A stretch of 8,052 nt of DNA, taken from Acidimicrobiia bacterium. Lineage in GTDB: Bacteria > Actinomycetota > Acidimicrobiia > Spongiisociales > ZC4RG35. The translations under genes and the position numbers were made by a program. Of this stretch, positions 1 through 4,227 are shown piece by piece; the first letter of the stretch is position 1, and each line of letters opens with the position of its first letter. Below the pieces are notes generated by a model. The model was not told the origin of the DNA. It did not search any database and saw nothing but the letters and a program-made list of their open reading frames with translations. The stretch covers positions 1 to 8,052 of the forward strand of contig JAOUGY010000170.1 in assembly GCA_029865445.1 (NCBI GenBank). Direction: 5' to 3'.

Positions 1-857
1 TCGCGACCGAAGAGGAAGTAGATGATGAGACCCAGGAGGGTCGCAGGTGCCACCGCCAGGATCGGGACGATCGTGGCCAGCCGGTCTACCAGCGCCTGAA
101 TTCGCTCCTGTCGCTCGGCCTCTCTCTGCTCCTCGGCGAGGATGTCTTGGAGGCCTGCGCCTTCGATCACTGTTGCGCCCGCGGTGGACGACAGGATCGA
201 CCGCGGGAACACGACTCGCATCTCGGTGAACTGTCCGGCGGGGACGAGTGATGCTTCGAGCCGCGGCGAGACACCGTCCGGGCCAAGGTCCACGGTGCCT
301 CGCACCGACGCCGGGTGGCCCCAGACCCGGACGTCCTGTTCGGCGGCCTGGCCGGGAAGCGCCATCGAGGCGGTCAGCGAGACGAGGTCGACCTCCCATT
401 CCTCGCCCCAGACCTTCCAGTTGACGTCCACCACGTCGTCGTACGCCTTGGCTACGCCGGTGACCGTGTACCGGATCGTGAAGGTACGGGTTTCGTTGAA
501 CGCCGAGTAATGCCAAACGATTCGAACCCGATCACCGATGTCGCGGGCCCCGAAGGTGCCCGGAGGCGACGAGCACCCCAGCTCGACGCACCCTCCGCTC
601 TGGTACCGCTGCTCTCCTTCGGACACCGTGACGCCGGTCAACGACTCACCCGCACGAAGGGGGATGTCGCGGAAGGCCCCCGAGAAGTTTCCGTCGAATG
701 CAAAACTGATGCGTTCGGTTATCACGAGCGAGCCGTCGGGACCGATGTCGACGCGCACGTCCGCTTCCGGGAGGTCGAACGACTTCGCCTGGGCAGGAAC
801 GGCAGGTATGAATACCGCGACCAGGAGGGCCGTGACCCCCAGGATCCGCCATCGCAT
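1..857 (-). CDS. DUF2207 family membrane protein, N-terminal part (runs off the left edge)
   Basis: This gene is read by translating the minus strand from the ATG at 857-855; 285 codons are visible and it continues past base 1. Residues 1-24 form a signal peptide: short basic start (MRWR), hydrophobic core, and a PAQA/K cleavage site. A beta-rich extracytoplasmic domain follows (about 25-240), with the acidic and aromatic pattern of DUF2207: 'DIGPDGSLVITERISFAFDG', 'FRDIPLR', and a Trp-rich 'VNWKVWGEEWEV'. Cys90 and Cys95 could form a disulfide. A charged, helix-prone stretch (about 240-260) leads into a membrane segment at about 262-283. Family members are usually around 550-650 residues, so roughly half is missing. 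The ATG overlaps the lemA stop as TGATG and has no good Shine-Dalgarno of its own, which suggests translational coupling to lemA. DUF2207 proteins have no established biochemical role; pairing with LemA is common. The family call is firm, the function unknown. Confidence 0.85.
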   Translation of the reverse strand, partial: MRWRILGVTALLVAVFIPAVPAQAKSFDLPEADVRVDIGPDGSLVITERISFAFDGNFSGAFRDIPLRAGESLTGVTVSEGEQRYQSGGCVELGCSSPPGTFGARDIGDRVRIVWHYSAFNETRTFTIRYTVTGVAKAYDDVVDVNWKVWGEEWEVDLVSLTASMALPGQAAEQDVRVWGHPASVRGTVDLGPDGVSPRLEASLVPAGQFTEMRVVFPRSILSSTAGATVIEGAGLQDILAEEQREAERQERIQALVDRLATIVPILAVAPATLLGLIIYFLFGR

Positions 858-1399
858 CAGAACTGGACTGACGGTGCTTCCTCGGCGCCGCCTGGCGCAT
901 CGAAGAACGGGCGGGTTTGAAACCCGGTCACTCCTGCCACGAGGCTCGAGGGGATGGTCTGGACCTTGTTGTTGTAGGTGAGGACGGTGTCGTTGTATAT
1001 CTGCCGGGCGACGGCGACCTTGTTCTCCGTCTCGGATAGCTGGGCCTGCAGGTCCTGGAAGTTCTGGTTGGCCTTGAGGTCCGGGTAGGCCTCGGCGAGG
1101 GCAAAGATCTGACGAAGCATCCCGGTGAGAACGTTGTCGGCTTGTGCCTGCTCTGTGGGGCCGCCGGCTGCCACCGCTGCGTTGCGGGCGGCCACCACCT
1201 TTTCGAAGGTCTCTTGCTCGTGCGAGGCATAACCCTTGACGGTTTCGACCAAGTTCGGAATGAGGTCGTAGCGCCGATTGAGCTGGACGTCGACCTGGGA
1301 CCAGGCGTTGTCGACCCGGTTACGAGACTGCACGAGACCGTTGTAGAGGAAGACAAACGCGAGAATGAGGACGACGACGATGACAATGAGCCAGAGCAT
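857..1399 (-). CDS. LemA family protein
   Basis: This is a 180-residue protein, the usual LemA length (about 180-200). It has an N-terminal membrane anchor at residues 2-19 (LWLIVIVVVLILAFVFLY), followed by a helical domain expected to face outward. LemA hallmarks are visible: 'NAWSQVDVQLNRRYDLIPNLV' region (31-51), 'VKGYASHE' (54-61), 'YPDLKANQNF' (105-114), 'NKVAVARQIYNDTVLTYNN' region (126-144), and the C-terminal 'GFQTRPFF' (159-166). The function of LemA is unsettled; the name comes from a Listeria antigen. Proposed roles concern the envelope or stress, and none can be read here. ATG 1399 is the only in-frame start after the TGA at 1432-1430. Its Shine-Dalgarno is poor (GGA only 2 nt before ATG), and a hairpin lies just upstream. 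It overlaps the downstream DUF2207 gene by one base, so the two are very probably co-translated. Confidence 0.93.
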   Translation of the reverse strand: MLWLIVIVVVLILAFVFLYNGLVQSRNRVDNAWSQVDVQLNRRYDLIPNLVETVKGYASHEQETFEKVVAARNAAVAAGGPTEQAQADNVLTGMLRQIFALAEAYPDLKANQNFQDLQAQLSETENKVAVARQIYNDTVLTYNNKVQTIPSSLVAGVTGFQTRPFFDAPGGAEEAPSVQF

Positions 1400-1403
1400 T
1401 TCC

Positions 1404-1419
1404 GGAGTGTAGGCACTCC
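1404..1419 (-). repeat. Inverted repeat just upstream of lemA start
   Basis: GGAGTG and CACTCC form a perfect 6-bp stem around a 4-base loop (1410-1413). On the lemA transcript it can be lengthened imperfectly, because a TCCG upstream (around 1429-1426) can pair with CGGA next to the start codon. A structure 4 nt before the ATG would occlude ribosome entry, and lemA has no strong Shine-Dalgarno of its own. No folding energy was computed. Confidence 0.45.
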
Positions 1420-1429
1420 ACCCCCGGAC

Positions 1430-1456
1430 TCACTCGTCAACCCAGGGGTGAGACAC
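1430..1456 (-). other. Possible 8-codon leader frame (GTG...TGA) in frame with lemA
   Basis: A GTG at 1456-1454 opens a frame reading MSHPWVDE and then TGA at 1432-1430. It lies 11 nt downstream of a consensus AGGAGG, a longer spacing than usual. The frame is the same as lemA: after TGA, ten sense codons lead to the lemA ATG without another stop. It could be a leader peptide feeding reinitiation at lemA, a lemA N-terminal extension broken by a TGG-to-TGA change, or chance. Its size gives no independent coding evidence. Confidence 0.15.
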
Positions 1457-1483
1457 GTGGAAATCCACCTCCTGAACCCAGGG
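1439..1483. repeat. Pair of 9-bp direct repeats in the sucD-lemA gap
   Basis: AACCCAGGG occurs at 1439-1447 and again at 1475-1483, start-to-start distance 36 bp. The second copy extends to an AACCCAGGGTT palindrome. They flank the strong Shine-Dalgarno and the mini frame. They could be a paired protein-binding site or coincidence; nothing else in the window clarifies them. Confidence 0.25.
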
Positions 1484-1498
1484 TTGGCGGAGTGGGGG

Positions 1499-2422
1499 TC
1501 AGCCGAGGGCTTTCACCATCGCCGAGCCCATGTCGGTTGGAGTGGGTGCGACCTCGATTCCCGCGTCCCTCATGGCTGCGATCTTGGCAGCCGCCGTCCC
1601 CTTCCCACCCGAGATGATGGCGCCGGCGTGGCCCATCCTCTTGCCGGGAGGAGCGGTGGTACCGGCAATGAAGCCCGCAACCGGTTTGGTCATGTGGGCG
1701 GCGACGTACTCCGCTGCATCCTCCTCGGCCGTCCCGCCGATCTCGCCGATCATGATCACGCCTTCGGTGTCGGGATCGGCGTTGAACATCTCGAGACAGT
1801 CCACGAAGTTCGTACCGTTGACGGGGTCACCCCCGATTCCGACGGCCGTGGTCTGGCCGAGGCCCAGCTGGGTGAGCTGATAGACGGCCTCGTACGTCAA
1901 CGTTCCCGATCGCGACACGACTCCGATCCGACCTGGCTGGTGGATGTAGCCGGGCATGATGCCGATCTTGATCTGTCCCGGTGTGATCACCCCCGGGCAA
2001 TTGGGACCCACCAGCCGGGTCGACCGACCCGAAAGGTACCGCTTGGCGCGGACCATGTCGGCGACAGGGATCCCCTCGGTGATGCAGATCACGAGCCTGA
2101 TACCCGCCTCGGCCGCCTCCATGATGGCGTCGGCCGCACCCGGCGGCGGCACGTACACAACCGAGACGTCGGCGCCGGTCTCGGCCACCGCCGTGCGCAC
2201 GTCAGCAAATATCGGTACCTGGGTCCGATAGGTGTCGGCCCTGCCCGCCACTCCCGTGTGATCGGTCTCACCCTCGAAGGTGTGGACCGTCCCAGCCTTC
2301 GACGGATGGACGGCCGCCACCATCTGCGTCCCGTACGCAATGGCCTTGTCGGTATGGAACTGACCGGTCTTGCCCAGGCCCTGAACGAGAACCCGCGTGT
2401 CCTTGTCGATGAGAATGCTCAT
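1499..2422 (-). CDS. sucD: Succinate-CoA ligase (ADP/GDP-forming), alpha subunit
   Basis: SucD forms a heteromer with SucC and carries the catalytic histidine. The enzyme interconverts succinyl-CoA, NDP and phosphate with succinate, NTP and CoA in the cytoplasmic TCA cycle. The protein has 307 residues from the ATG at 2422-2420. Visible signatures are an N-terminal CoA-binding Rossmann domain (QGLGKTGQFH, 14-23), 'ITEGIP' (114-119), 'GPNCPGVITPG' (139-149), 'VVSRSGTLTYE' (168-178), 'GIGGDP' (195-200), and the active-site 'GKRMGHAGAI' with phospho-acceptor His265. The start is chosen because it opens the conserved N-terminus and overlaps the sucC stop as ATGA; in-frame starts further upstream only add residues inside sucC. 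Oddities: the CoA loop differs from the usual QGxTGxxGxFH, and about 19 extra residues lie between 'KAGT' (42-45) and 'VPIF' (69-72), which explains a length above the usual 288-300. All catalytic motifs are intact, so activity is expected. Confidence 0.96.
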   Translation of the reverse strand: MSILIDKDTRVLVQGLGKTGQFHTDKAIAYGTQMVAAVHPSKAGTVHTFEGETDHTGVAGRADTYRTQVPIFADVRTAVAETGADVSVVYVPPPGAADAIMEAAEAGIRLVICITEGIPVADMVRAKRYLSGRSTRLVGPNCPGVITPGQIKIGIMPGYIHQPGRIGVVSRSGTLTYEAVYQLTQLGLGQTTAVGIGGDPVNGTNFVDCLEMFNADPDTEGVIMIGEIGGTAEEDAAEYVAAHMTKPVAGFIAGTTAPPGKRMGHAGAIISGGKGTAAAKIAAMRDAGIEVAPTPTDMGSAMVKALG

Positions 2423-3642
2423 TTGGCCAGCTCCACGATCTTCTGCGCCCCGTCTTTCATGTCCTCCGCTGCGATGACGTCGAGGCCCGATTCGTTGATG
2501 ATCTGTTTCCCCAGCTCGACGTTGGTGCCCTCGAGCCGTACGACCAGTGGAACCGACAAGCCGACTCGCTGGACGGCTTCGACGATCCCCGTGGCGATGA
2601 TGTCGCACCGCATGATCCCGCCGAAGATGTTGACGAAGATCCCCTTCACATTCGGGTCCCGGGTGATGATGCCGAACGCCGTGGTCACCTGGTCGGCGGT
2701 GGCGCCGCCACCGACGTCGAGGAAGTTCGCCGGCTCACCACCCACGTGCTTGATGGTGTCCATGGTCGCCATGGCGAGCCCGGCGCCATTGACGAGGCAG
2801 CCGATCGTGCCGTCGAGCTTGATGTATGACAACCCCGACCGCTTGGCCTCGAGCTCCGCCGGGTCCTCTTCGGTGGTGTCGCGCATGTCCGCCACATCAG
2901 GGTGGCGATATACGGCGTTGTCGTCGAAGGCCATCTTCCCGTCGAGCGCCATCACTTCGCCGGCCGTGGTCACCACCAGCGGGTTGATCTCGACCAGGTC
3001 GGTGTCGAGTTCCACGGCGGCCGAGGAGAGAGCCTTGACGAAAGAAACGAAGTTCGATGCGGCATCGTCCTCGAGCCCCAGACCGCGCGCCAGGCGGCCG
3101 GCCTGGAAGTCGGCCAGCCCGACCGCCGGATCGATCTCTTCGCGCAGGATCTTGTCCGGAGTCTCCTCGGCGACCTTCTCGATCTCCATGCCACCTTCTG
3201 TGGACGCCATCACGATGTTCCGGCTCACCGCTCGGTCGAGCAGGATCGAGAGGTACAGCTCACGAGCGATGTCGATGCCCTGCTCGACGTAGAGAGTGTT
3301 GACCTGCTTGCCCTCTTCACCCGTTTGGATCGTGACGAGTGTCGAACCGAGCATGGTCTCGGCGAGCTCACGGACCCGGCTCTCGGTTGCCGCCAGGCCC
3401 CCGGAGATGCCATCGGTCACCACCGTCACACCCCCGACGTCAGGGTGTTCCTTGAACCGTCCTTTCCCGCGTCCACCGGCGTGGATCTGAGACTTGACGA
3501 CGACCACGGCGTTGCCCGAAGCCTCGACCAGGGGAGCGACCGCGGCAACCGCCTCGTCCGGGGTCCGGGCGACCCGCCCCTCGGGCACCGGTATGCCACG
3601 CGCCTTCATCAGTTGCTTGGCCTGGTATTCGTGGATCTTCAT
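2419..3642 (-). CDS. sucC: Succinate-CoA ligase (ADP/GDP-forming), beta subunit
   Basis: SucC is the ATP-grasp nucleotide-binding partner of SucD. At 407 residues it is slightly longer than the usual 385-400. The N-terminus 'MKIHEYQAKQLMKARGIPVPEG' is the classic family opening. The ATP-grasp fold shows 'VVKSQIHAGGRGKG' (48-61; Lys50 contacts nucleotide), 'EINPLV' (218-223) and 'ALDGKMAFD' (232-240) for Mg2+-nucleotide binding. The C-terminal domain shows 'GCLVNGAGLAMATMD' (281-295), 'NFLDVGGGA' (307-315) and 'VNIFGGIMRCD' (337-347), which approaches the SucD phosphohistidine. Whether it prefers ADP or GDP cannot be told by eye. ATG 3642 has a good Shine-Dalgarno, GAGGAG at 3651-3646, overlapping the stop codon of the upstream mutase gene 7 bp away. 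With the ATGA overlap into sucD, this indicates a tight three-gene operon. Confidence 0.97.
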   Translation of the reverse strand: MKIHEYQAKQLMKARGIPVPEGRVARTPDEAVAAVAPLVEASGNAVVVVKSQIHAGGRGKGRFKEHPDVGGVTVVTDGISGGLAATESRVRELAETMLGSTLVTIQTGEEGKQVNTLYVEQGIDIARELYLSILLDRAVSRNIVMASTEGGMEIEKVAEETPDKILREEIDPAVGLADFQAGRLARGLGLEDDAASNFVSFVKALSSAAVELDTDLVEINPLVVTTAGEVMALDGKMAFDDNAVYRHPDVADMRDTTEEDPAELEAKRSGLSYIKLDGTIGCLVNGAGLAMATMDTIKHVGGEPANFLDVGGGATADQVTTAFGIITRDPNVKGIFVNIFGGIMRCDIIATGIVEAVQRVGLSVPLVVRLEGTNVELGKQIINESGLDVIAAEDMKDGAQKIVELAK

Positions 3643-3645
3643 GAT

Positions 3646-3651
3646 CTCCTC
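3646..3651 (-). promoter_or_regulatory. Ribosome binding site of sucC
   Basis: GAGGAG lies 3 nt before the sucC ATG and overlaps the TGA of the mutase gene (3652-3650). Ribosomes finishing the mutase subunit would end on this site, so translation of sucC is likely coupled to it. Confidence 0.7.
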
Positions 3652-4042
3652 AACGTTCGGGGATGGTCCGGGTGACCCAGGCCGTGATCTCAGAGAGGGG
3701 GGTCCCGGGCGTGAAGACGGCAGCCAGACCGGCAGACTTCAGTGCGGCCACGTCGGCATCCGGAATCACTCCTCCTCCGAAAACGACGATGTCGGACGCC
3801 TCTCGCTCGGCGAGTATGTCCACCACCCTGGGGAACAGCGCCATGTGGGCGCCGGACAGCGACGACAGCCCGATTGCGTCGACATCCTCCTGAATGGCGG
3901 CCTCCACCACCTGTTCCGGGGTCTGATGGAGCCCCGAGTAGATGATCTCGTGGCCTGCGTCGCGCAGGGCGCGTGCGATGACCTTGGCGCCCCGGTCGTG
4001 ACCGTCGAGTCCGAGTTTGGCAATGAGGATGCGGCGTGGCAC
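3650..4042 (-). CDS. Cobalamin-binding small subunit of an acyl-CoA mutase (methylmalonyl/isobutyryl-CoA mutase type)
   Basis: This is a stand-alone B12-binding domain of 130 residues, matching the C-terminal domain of methylmalonyl-CoA mutase and the IcmB-type small subunits. It shows the cobalamin signature D13-x-H15-x-x-G18 ('LGLDGHDRGAKV', where His15 is the lower cobalt ligand), 'SGLHQTPEQ' (36-44), the S60-x-L62 motif in 'GLSSLSGAH', and the 'VFGGGVIPD' loop (87-95). No TIM-barrel substrate domain is present, so it must pair with a large subunit encoded elsewhere. The start is set at GTG 4042-4040, because MPRRILIAKLGLDGHDRG is exactly the family N-terminus. A longer frame opens at GTG 4105 (151 residues), but its extra 21 residues are not family-like, and its GGAGG is adjacent to that codon with no spacing. 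The neighbouring sucC and sucD support succinyl-CoA as product (methylmalonyl-CoA mutase), but isobutyryl-CoA or 2-hydroxyisobutyryl-CoA mutase partners cannot be excluded. Confidence 0.9.
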   Translation of the reverse strand: MPRRILIAKLGLDGHDRGAKVIARALRDAGHEIIYSGLHQTPEQVVEAAIQEDVDAIGLSSLSGAHMALFPRVVDILAEREASDIVVFGGGVIPDADVAALKSAGLAAVFTPGTPLSEITAWVTRTIPER

Positions 4043-4050
4043 GGCTTGGA

Positions 4051-4056
4051 AGGTTA
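4051..4056 (-). promoter_or_regulatory. Candidate -10 element for a leaderless mutase-sucCD transcript
   Basis: TAACCT fits TANNNT and ends 8 nt before the GTG at 4042, the geometry seen when transcription starts at the first base of the start codon in actinobacteria. The GTG has no Shine-Dalgarno, which fits a leaderless mRNA. A -35 box is not evident (GATCGA-like sequence at the right distance). Confidence 0.28.
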
Positions 4057-4215
4057 CCGCGGCACGGTCGTACTCGATCCCCACCGGTCGACAGGCACGC
4101 CACACCTCCGAACGCGGACCTTGGCCCCTGGCGGCGCAAGAGCACTGCCGTAAGTTCTCACCCAGGACTCGGGGGTTGTCACTCTGGTCAGGGGAATGGC
4201 CGGATCGGCATGACG

Positions 4216-4221
4216 AAAGGG
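4216..4221 (+). promoter_or_regulatory. Ribosome binding site of the multicopper oxidase
   Basis: AAAGGG sits 6 nt before the ATG at 4228, with a second AGG at 4223-4225. The alternative ATG at 4210 has no such site at proper distance. This decides in favour of 4228, which also places the twin-arginine motif 4 residues from the N-terminus. Confidence 0.5.
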
Positions 4222-4227
4222 CAGGTC

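Larger units (their letters stand above)
1400..1498 (-). promoter_or_regulatory. sucD-lemA intergenic region: strong SD, mini reading frame and hairpin
   Basis: This 99-nt gap separates sucD from lemA on the minus strand. Reading toward lemA, it holds an AACCC-T-GGGTT palindrome (1485-1475), a consensus Shine-Dalgarno AGGAGG (1473-1468), a GTG-started 8-codon frame ending in TGA (1456-1430), and a hairpin (1419-1404) that ends 4 nt before the lemA ATG. There is no U-run after any hairpin, so it does not look like an intrinsic terminator; readthrough from sucD into lemA is possible. I saw no convincing -35/-10 pair. The regulatory reading (leader peptide or structured ribosome site) is inference from layout only. 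Confidence 0.35.
4043..4227. promoter_or_regulatory. Divergent intergenic region, mutase-sucCD operon versus multicopper oxidase
   Basis: The region separates two gene sets transcribed away from each other, so it must contain both promoters unless transcripts enter from further off. On the minus strand, TAACCT (4056-4051) fits an actinobacterial TANNNT -10 element near the mutase GTG. On the plus strand, TAAGTT (4151-4156) fits the same pattern, with only a poor CTGGCG in the -35 position; it would give a 5' leader of about 65 nt for the oxidase. A TTGTCA at about 4176 has no matching -10. No clear operator palindrome or copper-regulator box was seen. These assignments are weak. Confidence 0.35.

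Noticed and set aside
142..981. Plus-strand open frames opposite the DUF2207 gene (142-510, 315-920, 538-981)
   Set aside because: They overlap one another and lie opposite a continuous minus-strand frame with signal peptide, domain and membrane segment; no coding features of their own.
1457..1485. GTGG-AAAT-CCAC and AACCC-A-GGGTT as a rho-independent terminator of sucD
   Set aside because: Stems are 4-5 bp with tiny loops and no following T-run, so intrinsic termination is not supported.
2423..2608. Upstream extension of sucD to a start at 2608
   Set aside because: The extra 62 residues are arginine-rich, lie wholly within the conserved sucC C-terminus in another frame, and precede a canonical SucD N-terminus at 2422 with an ATGA overlap.
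1142..3292. A 716-codon plus-strand open frame opposite lemA, sucD and sucC
   Set aside because: It is antisense to three firmly identified genes and its translation resembles no protein; long antisense frames are expected opposite GC-rich genes.
4036..4227. Longer oxidase start at 4036, or ATG at 4210
   Set aside because: The extension reads antisense through the mutase gene start and is not signal-like; ATG 4210 lacks a ribosome site, while ATG 4228 has AAAGGG at 6 nt and puts the Tat motif at the N-terminus.
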